Source of the DNA: Armatimonadota bacterium
GTDB lineage: Bacteria > Sysuimicrobiota > Sysuimicrobiia > Sysuimicrobiales > Humicultoraceae
DNA length: 64,000 nt
Assembly (NCBI GenBank): GCA_031081715.1
Contig: JAVHMA010000019.1
Location: 1 to 64,000 of the forward strand
Reading direction: 5' to 3'
A program made the translations under genes and the position numbers. The notes beneath the pieces are model-generated. The model was given only the letters and a program-made list of their open reading frames with translations, searched no databases and was not told where the DNA came from. Numbering within the stretch: position 1 is the stretch's first letter; the number at the start of each line of letters is the position of its first letter. Shown here one piece after another: positions 35,639 to 44,295 of this stretch.

Positions 35639-35989
35639 GTGACCGCACTCCAGACCGAGACCGCCCGCGCCATCTGTCCGCAGTGCGGGGTGCGCGACCA
35701 CGCCGCCGCGCTCGATCACGCGGCGGTCGAGCGCGCGGCCGAGTCACTGGCCGCCCTGGGCGACCCCACCCGACTGGGCATCGTGACCCTGCTCGCGTCC
35801 CACGACAGACTGTGCGTCTGCGACATCGCCGCAGCCTTCCCGGTCGGGCAGCCGACGGTTTCCCACCACCTCCGGGTGCTGCGCGAGGCCGGGCTGGTGG
35901 ACGTCATCCGCCACGGGCAGTGGGCGTACTACGGGCTGCGCCGCGACGCGCTCAAGGGCGTGGTGAGCGGGCTGGTGGCGCTGCTGTGA
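35639..35989 (+). CDS. arsR: ArsR family metalloregulator
   Basis: This 116-residue winged-helix repressor contains RLCVCDIAAAFPVGQPTVSHHLRVL, with the CVC pair at the start of helix three that binds As(III) in classical ArsR. A further CPQC pair lies near the N-terminus. It should release DNA when arsenite binds, inducing this operon. The GTG at 35639 has a GGAGG site six bases upstream. Its stop overlaps the next gene by four bases. Confidence 0.92.
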   Translation: MTALQTETARAICPQCGVRDHAAALDHAAVERAAESLAALGDPTRLGIVTLLASHDRLCVCDIAAAFPVGQPTVSHHLRVLREAGLVDVIRHGQWAYYGLRRDALKGVVSGLVALL

Positions 35990-36501
35990 GACAATCGACT
36001 CCCGTCAATCAACGAGGCCCCTCCGCGCAACCGGAGATCGCCGCCGCCACGGCCGCGGACGTCGAGGCGATCCGCGCGCTGCTGGTCGCAAGCGGCCTGG
36101 CCGCCGATCGGGTGGCCGATCGCCTGGACGGGTTTTTGGTCGTGCGCGAGGGGGGCCGCGTGGTGGCGTGCGCGTGTCTGGACGACCACGGTGAGGCCGG
36201 GCTGCTGCGCTCGGTCGCGGTCGCTCCCGAGCGCCGCGGCAGCGGGCTGGCCCGCGCGCTCGTCGCAGCGTTGCTCGCCCGCGCTCGGCGCCGCGGCCAT
36301 GTCGCGGTCTACCTGCTCACCTCCACCGCGGAGGGCTACTTCACGCGCTTCGGGTTCCGGCCAGTGGAGCGTGCGCGGGTCCGCCCGGCGGTTCTGACGT
36401 CGGACCAGTTCGCCGAGCGCGGCGGCTGTACCACCTCGACCGTCATGGTGCTCGAGTTCGCCCACCATCCCGACCATCCAGAAGGAGGAACCGGACGATG
36501 A
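35986..36501 (+). CDS. arsN2: GNAT acetyltransferase of the ArsN2 (arsenic-resistance) type
   Basis: This 171-residue GNAT protein has the acetyl-CoA loop VAPERRGSGLARALV, followed by LLTSTAEGYFTRFGFRPVER, typical of the ArsN2 group found in ars operons. ArsN-type enzymes have been linked to acetylating organoarsenicals; ArsN2 itself is less well defined. The arsR overlap at the start and the arsM overlap at the end (both four bases) support an arsenic role here. Confidence 0.82.
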   Translation: MRQSTPVNQRGPSAQPEIAAATAADVEAIRALLVASGLAADRVADRLDGFLVVREGGRVVACACLDDHGEAGLLRSVAVAPERRGSGLARALVAALLARARRRGHVAVYLLTSTAEGYFTRFGFRPVERARVRPAVLTSDQFAERGGCTTSTVMVLEFAHHPDHPEGGTGR

Positions 36502-37277
36502 CCGTACCGACGATCGCCATGGACCCGCAGGCGATCCGCGACGCCGTGCGCGAGCGCTACGCGCGCGCCGCGACGCGGACAAGCGGGTGCTGCGCGCCCG
36601 CGCCAGAGGCGTCGTGCTGCGGGAACGCGGGCCCCGACCCCTGCGGCGGGGAGGTGCCCGTCGCGTTCACCGACGGCCGCGCGCTCCCCGGCGACCTGGC
36701 GTCAGCGTCGCTAGGGTGCGGCGCGCCGCTGGAGGCCGCGGCCCTGCGGCCCGGGGAGACCGTGGTGGACCTCGGCAGCGGCGCGGGCCTGGACGTCTTC
36801 TTCGCGGCTGACCGCGTCGGCCCAGCCGGCCGCGCCATCGGCGTGGACATGACGCCCGAGATGGTGGCGAAGGCGCGCGCGAACCGCGAGCGGCTGGGCA
36901 TCGCGCAGGCCGAGTTCCGACTGGGTGAAATCGAGCACCTGCCCGTGGCCGATGCGACGGCGGATGTGGTCATCAGCAACTGTGTGATCAACTTGCTGCC
37001 CGACAAGCGACCGGCGTTCGGCGAGGCCCATCGAGTCCTGCGGCCGGGCGGCCGGCTGGTCGTCTCCGACATCGTCAGCCGCGAACCGTTGCCCGAGGCG
37101 TATCGCACCGCCGAGCGTTGGACCGCGTGCTTGGGTGGCGCGATTCCGGAGGACGAGTACCTCGCGCTGGTGCGCGAGGCCGGGTTCGAAGCCGTGGAGG
37201 TCGTCGCGCGACGGCCGTACGCCGACGGCCGGTTGTTCAGCGTCACCGTGCGCGGCCACAAGCCCGTGCGCGCGTGA
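36498..37277 (+). CDS. arsM: arsenite S-adenosylmethionine methyltransferase
   Basis: This 259-residue class I methyltransferase binds SAM through VVDLGSGAGLDVF. The three cysteines that bind As(III) in ArsM enzymes are present as Cys74 (SLGCG), Cys162 (SNCVINL) and Cys211 (TACLGGA). Extra cysteines cluster near the N-terminus (SGCCAP, EASCCGN). It should methylate arsenite to mono- to trimethyl forms that may volatilise. Its ATG overlaps arsN2 and its stop overlaps the lytic transglycosylase start. Confidence 0.94.
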   Translation: MTVPTIAMDPQAIRDAVRERYARAATRTSGCCAPAPEASCCGNAGPDPCGGEVPVAFTDGRALPGDLASASLGCGAPLEAAALRPGETVVDLGSGAGLDVFFAADRVGPAGRAIGVDMTPEMVAKARANRERLGIAQAEFRLGEIEHLPVADATADVVISNCVINLLPDKRPAFGEAHRVLRPGGRLVVSDIVSREPLPEAYRTAERWTACLGGAIPEDEYLALVREAGFEAVEVVARRPYADGRLFSVTVRGHKPVRA

Positions 37278-39364
37278 CGCGCTGGCGAGTGGGTCGCGGC
37301 ATGGGCCGCGGGGGGATCGTGGCCCCGGGTGCGCTGCTCGCGTGCCTGATCGTTGCAGCGCCGCTCGGGGCACCGGCGGCGCAGACCGCGCCGGGAGGAG
37401 AGCCCGGCACCCTGGCACGCCGCGCCCGGGCTGAAGGGTGCGCGGCGGTGTCATCGGCGCTGCGCGCGCTGGCCGAGGGCACCGGAGCCGACGCGCAGCG
37501 CGCGAGCCTGGTGCTCGGATCGTGCCGGCTGCAGGACGGTCAGCCGGCGGCGGCCGCGGATGCGTTCGCGGCCGCCGCCGCGCATGCGACGCTAGCGCTG
37601 CACGCGCGACTCCACCAGGGCCGGGCGCTGGCCGCGGCGGGCCGTGCCGGTGAAGCGGTCGACGTGCTGCGCGAGGTGGCCGGCGGCGCGCGCGGGCGCG
37701 TGCGCGGCCGCGCACTCGCCGCGCTGGCCGAGGCCTACCGCGCGCAGGGCCGGACGCGGGAGGCCGCCGAGGCGCTCGCGTCCGCCGCAGAGCTCATCGG
37801 CGACGACCCGGCGCTCTGGCTGCGCGCCGGCGAGGTGGCCCAGGCCGCAGGCCGGCGCGACGCGGCGCGCCGCGCGTACGCCCGTGCCGCCTGGGCGTTT
37901 CCTGGCGACCGGCGCGCGCAGGCCGCGCGCGTCGCTCTCGCCCGTCTGTTGGGACGCCCGCCCCTCGCCTCCGACATGGACCCGGCCTCGCGTCTGGCAC
38001 GCGCGCGCGCCCTCACGCGCACCGGCGCCTGGGCCGAGGCCGAGGCCGAACTGCGCGCGGTCACCATGGCCCTGCGCGCCGGGCCCGTGGCCGCTGAGGC
38101 GTGGTTTCGGCTCGGCGAGCGCGTGCTCGCGACCGATCCGCGCGGCGCGCACGCGGCGTTCCGGCGCGCTGCCGCGCTGGGGTGGGACGCGGGCGCGGTC
38201 TGGTACTGGGCCGGGGTCGCCGCGCGCCGCGCGGGCCTGGCTGCGGCGGCCCGTGAGGCGACCGATGCGCTGCTGCGCGCGGCGCCGGAGGGCGAGTGGC
38301 CGGCACGGTACTGGTACGGCCTCGGGCTGCGGGCCGAGGCCGCGGGCCGCAGCGCCGACGCGGAGGTGGCGTACCGCCGCGCGGGCGCCGCGGCGCGCGA
38401 CACCGGCGCCGCGGTCGAGGCGCGGTGGCGTCTGGGATGGATTGCGCTGCGTGCGCAGCGCCCGGCGGAGGCGGCCACGCGCTTCCGTGCCGCCGCCGAG
38501 GCCGCGCCGTGGCGCGGCGAGGCGGCGCGTGCCTGGTACTGGCACGCGAAGGCGATCGAGGCGTCCGGCGCCGCTCGCGCGGAGGTCACCGCGGTCCTGC
38601 GCATGGTGGCCGAGCGGTATCCGGTAACGTTCTACGGCCAGCGGGCGCGCGACCGCCTGGGCCTCGGCCCGGCGGACCCCGCGCCGCCGCCCGAGGAGGC
38701 CGGGGAGGGGCCCGCCCCGGCGTACGACGAGCTGCTCCACCTCGGCTTCGACGCCGACGCCGCGGACGCCGCGACGGACGCGTTCGAGCCCGACCGCGAC
38801 CCCAGGGTCGCGCGCGCGCTCGCCGTGGCCTGGGACCGCCTGGGCGACGTCGTCGCCTCGGTGCGCTTCGCGGAAGACGCCCTGGCCGGCGGGGTGCGCG
38901 ACCGTGAGACCTGGCGGCTCGCCTACCCGCGCGCGTACTGGCCGCAGGTACAGGCCGCGGCCACCGCCGCGGGCCTGGACCCCTACCTTCTGCTGGCCCT
39001 CGTCCGCGAGGAGAGCCGCTACGAGGCGGCCGTGGTCTCGCCCGCGCGCGCGGTCGGTCTGGCGCAACTCCTGCCGTCCACGGCCTCGGGCCTGCACGGC
39101 CGGACGGTCACCCTGCGCGACCTGCAGGACCCCTCCCTCAACCTGCGCCTGGGCGCCCGCTACCTGCGCGCGCAACTCGACCGATTCCGCGGCGATCTCG
39201 TCTTCGCCATAGCCGCCTACAACGCGGGGCCAGGCGCGGCCGCGCGCTGGACGGCCCTCGATCGGGACCCGGACTACCTGGTGGAGCGCATTCCGTACGC
39301 CGAGACGCGCGCCTACGTCCGGCGCGTGCTCGGCTCCTACGGCGTCTATCGCTGGCTCTACTGA
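37274..39364 (+). CDS. soluble lytic murein transglycosylase (Slt-type) with TPR-like N-terminus
   Basis: This 696-residue exported protein has a hydrophobic signal segment (about residues 14-36), a long Ala/Arg-rich helical solenoid of TPR type (about 45-520), and a C-terminal SLT goose-lysozyme domain. The catalytic Glu580 lies in VREESRYE, followed by ARAVGLAQLLPSTA and IAAYNAGPGAAARW. It cleaves peptidoglycan, releasing anhydromuropeptides that NagZ in this window could process. The GTG at 37274 overlaps the arsM stop by four bases; an ATG at 37301 is the alternative. Its 3' end overlaps the convergent GH57 gene by seven bases. Confidence 0.9.
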   Translation: MTRWRVGRGMGRGGIVAPGALLACLIVAAPLGAPAAQTAPGGEPGTLARRARAEGCAAVSSALRALAEGTGADAQRASLVLGSCRLQDGQPAAAADAFAAAAAHATLALHARLHQGRALAAAGRAGEAVDVLREVAGGARGRVRGRALAALAEAYRAQGRTREAAEALASAAELIGDDPALWLRAGEVAQAAGRRDAARRAYARAAWAFPGDRRAQAARVALARLLGRPPLASDMDPASRLARARALTRTGAWAEAEAELRAVTMALRAGPVAAEAWFRLGERVLATDPRGAHAAFRRAAALGWDAGAVWYWAGVAARRAGLAAAAREATDALLRAAPEGEWPARYWYGLGLRAEAAGRSADAEVAYRRAGAAARDTGAAVEARWRLGWIALRAQRPAEAATRFRAAAEAAPWRGEAARAWYWHAKAIEASGAARAEVTAVLRMVAERYPVTFYGQRARDRLGLGPADPAPPPEEAGEGPAPAYDELLHLGFDADAADAATDAFEPDRDPRVARALAVAWDRLGDVVASVRFAEDALAGGVRDRETWRLAYPRAYWPQVQAAATAAGLDPYLLLALVREESRYEAAVVSPARAVGLAQLLPSTASGLHGRTVTLRDLQDPSLNLRLGARYLRAQLDRFRGDLVFAIAAYNAGPGAAARWTALDRDPDYLVERIPYAETRAYVRRVLGSYGVYRWLY

Positions 39365-41562
39365 CCGCGGGCGGCCGGCGACTCGTCGATCGCGAACGAG
39401 AGGCGGGCCTCCCACCGCGCCCCGGCCTCGAGGGCCAACGGCCACACGACGAGCACGGAGACGCCCTGGAACGTGCGCTCGAACCCGGCCTCCGATGCCG
39501 AGACCACCTCGATCGGCACGATCCACAGCCGCGGCCGGGCGTCGGAGGCCGCGTGGACGGTTGCGGTCGCCCGCCACCGGGGATCGGCGAGCACGAACCC
39601 ACCGACGTCGGCGCACTGCCGCAAATCCCCGACACGCGTCGCCTCGCCGGTATGCGTTCCCTCGTCCGCGGGCGACGCCTGGCCCGCGCCGGGCCTACCG
39701 GCCCCGGCCGCCGCGGCGATCGGCGCGACCAGCGCATCCGGGCCCGAGGTACCCCAGCACGTCTCCACCGCGAAGTCGGCGGCCACCGCCGCCGCTCCGG
39801 CGTTCGTGACCTCGTAGACGACCTCGAGCGCGGATAAGCCCGCGGGCACGGTCAGGGTCTTGGCCACCCGCACCGGCACGACCGCGCCGGCGATCCGCAC
39901 CGGGCCCTCGCGCACGAGCCGGACCGCAGCGCGGCGGCCCGCGCGCGCGATCGCCGCCTGGTAGGGCCGGCCGGCGAACTCCCCGATCTCGGCGACCTCG
40001 CCGCGCGCGAAGGCCTGCGGGTCCCCACCGCCGGCCAGCACGTGGTCCACGAACGACGCGCGCCGGTAGCGGTCTGCGATCAGGAAGCGCTCGAGTCCCC
40101 ACTCCCTGACGCGCACGCGGTCGGTGTGGATGCTCTCCACGTCCTCGAAGACCGCCAGCACCGCCTCGCCGCGCGCCGCCGCCGCGCGGAGCGTCTCGTG
40201 GTATCCCTCGGCGTGCCGGGTCATCACGTTGACCAGATTGACTCGCACGCCGCGCAGGTCCCAGGCCACCACGCTCCCACCCTCGTCCGGGTCGATCGAC
40301 AGCACCTGGCGGCCGCTAGCGACCAGCACCTCCGGCCGGCCGTCCGCGTCCAGGTCTTCGCGCCGCGCGCGCACCGCGCCAGCGGCCGCCTGACCATCGG
40401 CCAGCCGCTCGGCCGCGATCAGGTGCGAGGCGGTCGCCGCGCGGATGTGCCCCAGGTAGACGCCGCCGAAAACGCCGTGCCAGTAGGGGCAGTTGCACTG
40501 CGCCTGCCAGAGGTGGTCGAGCGCCCGGTCGCGCCCGGGCCCGGGCCGCATCCGCCAGACCTTGCGGCTGGTCCGCAGCATCGCCTTGTGCAGGGTGTTC
40601 ACCTCGGGGTACTTGACCAGGAAGTGGCGCCAGAACCCGCCATGGAGGAAGGCCAGCACGTCCTCACGGCCCGCCGCGGCGAGCTCGTGCTTGAGGGCCG
40701 GGAGCCGGGCCGCCGCGCGCGCGGGCAGCGCCCACTCGGTCATCTCGTCGTACGACGCCGTGGGCAGGTAGACGCGGCCGCGCGCCGGCCGCGTGCGCAC
40801 CCACTCGCCGGGTGGGAGCACCTCGAGCCACTCCTCCGCGGCCTCGAGCGCGCCGAAGAACGCCTCGACCCAGCCGCGCTCCCAGGCGTGGGTGTAGGTG
40901 GTGGGCCACAGGCCGAACTTCTCGCCGTCGTCGCCCATGACCAGCACGCCGTCGCTGGCCTGCGCACGCAGCCAGGCCATCAGCTCGTCCACCGGCGCCC
41001 AGGGAATCCGGTAGCGCAGCGCCTTCGCGCTCGGCAGGATGGCGAGCCGCGCGCCTTGCTCCTCGGTGATGAAGTGTCCGCGGAGCTCGCTCTCCTCGAG
41101 CCCGACGTGGAGGAAGTGCGTATCGTCCACGATCGTGTAGGCGACGCCGGCCCGCGCGATCGGCCGGGGCAGATGCGGCTCCCACACGCGCTCGGCCAGC
41201 CACAGGCCGCTCGGCGCGGTCCCGAAGTGGCGCGCCACCGCGCGGTTCATCTTGAGGATCTGCCCGCGCTTGTCGCGGTCCGGGATGGCCGGCAGGATCG
41301 GCTCGTAGTAGCCGCCTGTCATCATCTCCACCTGCCCGCGTGCGACCAGGGCCCGCACGCGGGCGACGAACGCGGGGTGCTCGGCCAGCAGCCAGTCGAG
41401 CAGCGGCCCCGAGTAGTGCAGCGCGACGCGCACCCGCGGGTGGCGTTCCAGGGCTGCGACCATGGGCTCGTACGCGCGGCGGTAGGCGCGCTCGAGCACC
41501 CAGCCGAAGTTGCCCACGGGCTGATGGTTGTGGAGGGCCAGGGCCAGGGCTAGCCGTGCCAT
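39358..41562 (-). CDS. GH57 4-alpha-glucanotransferase / alpha-amylase-type enzyme
   Basis: This 734-residue protein resembles the Thermococcus litoralis GH57 4-alpha-glucanotransferase. It opens ALALHNHQPVGNFGWVLERAY; the nucleophile is Glu124 in GLWLAERVWEP, and the acid/base Asp is in VMGDDGEKFGLWP (Asp211 or Asp212). C-terminal DUF1925- and DUF1926-like beta domains follow. It should disproportionate or trim alpha-1,4-glucans. It lies opposite the other alpha-glucan genes, converging on the lytic transglycosylase gene. No signal peptide is visible, so it is probably cytoplasmic. Confidence 0.88.
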   Translation of the reverse strand: MARLALALALHNHQPVGNFGWVLERAYRRAYEPMVAALERHPRVRVALHYSGPLLDWLLAEHPAFVARVRALVARGQVEMMTGGYYEPILPAIPDRDKRGQILKMNRAVARHFGTAPSGLWLAERVWEPHLPRPIARAGVAYTIVDDTHFLHVGLEESELRGHFITEEQGARLAILPSAKALRYRIPWAPVDELMAWLRAQASDGVLVMGDDGEKFGLWPTTYTHAWERGWVEAFFGALEAAEEWLEVLPPGEWVRTRPARGRVYLPTASYDEMTEWALPARAAARLPALKHELAAAGREDVLAFLHGGFWRHFLVKYPEVNTLHKAMLRTSRKVWRMRPGPGRDRALDHLWQAQCNCPYWHGVFGGVYLGHIRAATASHLIAAERLADGQAAAGAVRARREDLDADGRPEVLVASGRQVLSIDPDEGGSVVAWDLRGVRVNLVNVMTRHAEGYHETLRAAAARGEAVLAVFEDVESIHTDRVRVREWGLERFLIADRYRRASFVDHVLAGGGDPQAFARGEVAEIGEFAGRPYQAAIARAGRRAAVRLVREGPVRIAGAVVPVRVAKTLTVPAGLSALEVVYEVTNAGAAAVAADFAVETCWGTSGPDALVAPIAAAAGAGRPGAGQASPADEGTHTGEATRVGDLRQCADVGGFVLADPRWRATATVHAASDARPRLWIVPIEVVSASEAGFERTFQGVSVLVVWPLALEAGARWEARLSFAIDESPAARGQ

Positions 41563-41605
41563 GCGCCTCTCATCAGCATCGCGCTTCTCATCGGCCGCGC
41601 GTCGC

Positions 41606-42922
41606 TCACAGGCGTGAGACGAACCGGCCGGGGCTCAGCGTCCCGCGCGGGTCGAAGGCGCGCTTCACCTCGCGCATCAGCGCCAGCGCCCGCGCCTGTG
41701 GCCCTGGTGTCCAGACCTCGTGCGCCGCCTTCAGCGCCGCCGGCGCCCGGGCCAGCAGCAGGTGGCCCGCGGCCCGTTCCACCAGCGGGCGCAGGAGCGC
41801 GATCAACACGGCTGCGTCCGCGGCCGGCGCCTCGAGCCAGAGCGTACCCACGCCCGGGTGGACGACCATCGCGGTGCCCTCGGGCAGCGCGCGCGCCAGC
41901 GCCACGGCCAGGTCGGCCGCGGCCCCTGGTGGAACGCTCGCGCGCAGCGCAACCCCGGTGTCCTCCCACCACCCTACGTCGCGGACGACCTTCCAGAGCG
42001 CGGTCTCTGCCTCGCCCTCGAACGCCTCGGTCTCCATGCCAACCGCCGCGGCCCAGGCGCCGATGTCGCGCTCGTGGCGCCGCACCGCCGGCTCCACCCC
42101 CTCCGAGCGGACCAGCAGCCCCGCGGCTCCGCGGCCCGCGCGCGCGGCCGCGTGGGCATTGACCCCGACCACCGCGACCGGGGTGAGCGCGGAGTCGAAG
42201 ACGCGGCGCGCCAGCGCGGCCACCGCGGCCATGTCGCTGGCCCAGGCGGCGAGCGTCCGCGACGACTCGGGCCGCGGAATCAGGCGGAACGTGAGCTCGG
42301 TCAGCACGCCCAGCGTGCCCAGCGACCCGACGACCAGCTTGCCCAGGTCGTAGCCAGCCACGTTCTTCACCGTCTTCCCGCCACAGGCCACGACCGTGCC
42401 CTGCGCGAGCGCGGCGCGCGCGCCGATCACCAGGTCGCGCGCCGAGCCGTAGGCCAGGCGGCGCGGCCCGCCCAGGCCGGAGGCCACGGCACCGCCAGCG
42501 GTGGCGCGCTCCGCGAGCGGGGGCTCCAGCGGCAACCACTGCCCGTGCGCGCCGAGCACCTCCTGGAGCCGCCGTAGCGCGATGCCCGCGCCCACGGTCA
42601 CGGTCAGGTTGGACGGATCGTGGTCGATGATGGCGTCCAGTCGCTCGGTCCGCAGCACAACGTCGGCTCGGGCGGGCGGATACCCCAACGTCATGGCGGT
42701 ACCGCCGCCCCAGGGCACGACCGCGGCACCGGCCTGGTCGCAGACCCGCAGCACCGCCGCGACCTGGTCCGCGTCCGCCGGAAGGACCACGGCGCGCGGG
42801 ACTACCCCGTCGGTCGCCCAGGCCTCGCACCCCGCGGTCGTCACCGCGCCGGCGCCCAGCAGCGACTCCAGGCGCGCGGCCACGGGCGTCGGATCCGCGC
42901 GCGGGGCGGGCGGCCCGCTCAC
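41606..42922 (-). CDS. glcE: glycolate oxidase FAD-binding subunit (GlcE-like)
   Basis: This 438-residue protein has the PCMH-type FAD-binding domain (VVPWGGGTAMTLGYP; LPLEPPLAERATAGG; CGGKTVKNVAGYDLGKLVVGSLGTLG) and the shorter C-terminus typical of GlcE. With GlcD and GlcF it forms the membrane-associated oxidase that turns glycolate into glyoxylate. Its ATG overlaps the upstream glcD stop by four bases. It is the last gene of this minus-strand operon. Confidence 0.9.
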   Translation of the reverse strand: MSGPPAPRADPTPVAARLESLLGAGAVTTAGCEAWATDGVVPRAVVLPADADQVAAVLRVCDQAGAAVVPWGGGTAMTLGYPPARADVVLRTERLDAIIDHDPSNLTVTVGAGIALRRLQEVLGAHGQWLPLEPPLAERATAGGAVASGLGGPRRLAYGSARDLVIGARAALAQGTVVACGGKTVKNVAGYDLGKLVVGSLGTLGVLTELTFRLIPRPESSRTLAAWASDMAAVAALARRVFDSALTPVAVVGVNAHAAARAGRGAAGLLVRSEGVEPAVRRHERDIGAWAAAVGMETEAFEGEAETALWKVVRDVGWWEDTGVALRASVPPGAAADLAVALARALPEGTAMVVHPGVGTLWLEAPAADAAVLIALLRPLVERAAGHLLLARAPAALKAAHEVWTPGPQARALALMREVKRAFDPRGTLSPGRFVSRL

Positions 42923-44295
42923 ATCGGCACCAGCTTGTCGGGATTCATCAGGTTCAGCGGGTCGAGCGCGCGCTTGATCGCGCGCATGACCTCGAGGGCC
43001 TCGCCGTGCTCCTCGGCCATGAACCCGAGCTTACCGAGCCCCACGCCATGCTCGCCGGTGCAGGTACCGCCCATGGCGAGCGCACGTCGCACCAGCCGCT
43101 CGCCGAGCCGCTTCGCCTCGGCGAGCTCCGCGGGCACGTTCGGGTCGATCACGTAGACCAGGTGGAAGTTGCCGTCGCCCACGTGGCCCACGAGCGGCAC
43201 GACCAGCGGCGAGCCGGCGAGGTCGCGCTTGGTCTCAACGATGCACTCGGCCAGATGCGAGATCGGCACGCAGACGTCGGTGGTGACGCCCACCGCGCCG
43301 GGCCGCAGGGCCAGCGCTGCGAAGTAGGCGTCGTGGCGCGCCTTCCACAGGCGCGCGCGCTCCTCGGGCGCCTGGGCCCAGCGGAACTCGCCGCCGCCAT
43401 GGCCAGCCGCGATGCGCCGCACCAGCTCGGCCTGCTCGACGACGCTGCCCTCCGACGGACCGTGGAACTCGAAGAACAGGGTCGGCGCCACGGGATACGC
43501 CAGGCCCGCGTAGCGGTTGACGGCGTCCACCTGGACCTCGTCCAGCAACTCGATGCGCGCCACCGGCACGCCGAGCTGCACCGCGGTGATCACCGTCGCC
43601 ACCGCGCCCTCGATGGTCGCGAACGGGCAGGTGGCCACCGAGACGGCCTCGGGCAGGCCGTGCAGCCGGACCGTGACCTCGGTGATGATCCCGAGCGTGC
43701 CCTCCGAGCCCACGAACAAGCGGGTGAGGTCGTACCCCGACGCTGACTTGCGCGCGCGGCCGCCGGTGCGGATCAAGCGGCCGTCGGCGAGCACCACGGC
43801 CAGGGCGAGCACCGCCTCACGCATCGTCCCGTAGCGCACCGCGGTGGTGCCAGAGGCACGGGTGGCCGCCATACCGCCGAGCGTCGCGTCCGCGCCGGGG
43901 TCCACCGAGAAGAACAGCCCGCGGCCCTCCAGGTGGCGGTTGAGCTGGCGGTGGGTGACCCCGGCCTCGACCGTCGCGTCCAGGTCCTCGAAGCTGACGC
44001 GCAGGATGCGGTTCATGCGGCTCATGTCCAGGCAGACGCCGCCTCGTACCGCGGCGACGTGGCCCTCGAGCGACGTGCCGGCGCCGAACGGCACGACCGG
44101 CACCCGGTGGCGCGCGCATGCGCGCACCAGCGCCTGGACCTCGGCGGCGCTCTCAGGGAACACCACCGCGTCCGGCGGGTAGGAGGGCAGGTAGGACTCC
44201 CCGCGGCCGTGCTGCTCGCGGGCCGCGGCCGACGTGGTGAGCCGGTCGCCCACCACCGCGCGCAGCTCGTCCAGCAGGCCCGCGGCCACGGTCAT
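42919..44295 (-). CDS. glcD: FAD-linked oxidase GlcD / D-lactate dehydrogenase family (paralogue 1)
   Basis: This 458-residue flavoprotein has an N-terminal PCMH FAD domain (VVPFGAGTSLEGH, SVDPGADATLGGMAATRASGT, ASGYDLTRLFVGSEGTLG) and the C-terminal FAD-oxidase domain (GHVGDGNFH, CTGEHGVGLGKLGF, LNLMNPDK). It most resembles the D-lactate dehydrogenase (cytochrome) branch, so it may oxidise D-lactate or another 2-hydroxy acid. The ATG at 44295 overlaps the glcF stop (ATGA). It and the second glcD-type gene flank glcF. Confidence 0.88.
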   Translation of the reverse strand: MTVAAGLLDELRAVVGDRLTTSAAAREQHGRGESYLPSYPPDAVVFPESAAEVQALVRACARHRVPVVPFGAGTSLEGHVAAVRGGVCLDMSRMNRILRVSFEDLDATVEAGVTHRQLNRHLEGRGLFFSVDPGADATLGGMAATRASGTTAVRYGTMREAVLALAVVLADGRLIRTGGRARKSASGYDLTRLFVGSEGTLGIITEVTVRLHGLPEAVSVATCPFATIEGAVATVITAVQLGVPVARIELLDEVQVDAVNRYAGLAYPVAPTLFFEFHGPSEGSVVEQAELVRRIAAGHGGGEFRWAQAPEERARLWKARHDAYFAALALRPGAVGVTTDVCVPISHLAECIVETKRDLAGSPLVVPLVGHVGDGNFHLVYVIDPNVPAELAEAKRLGERLVRRALAMGGTCTGEHGVGLGKLGFMAEEHGEALEVMRAIKRALDPLNLMNPDKLVPM

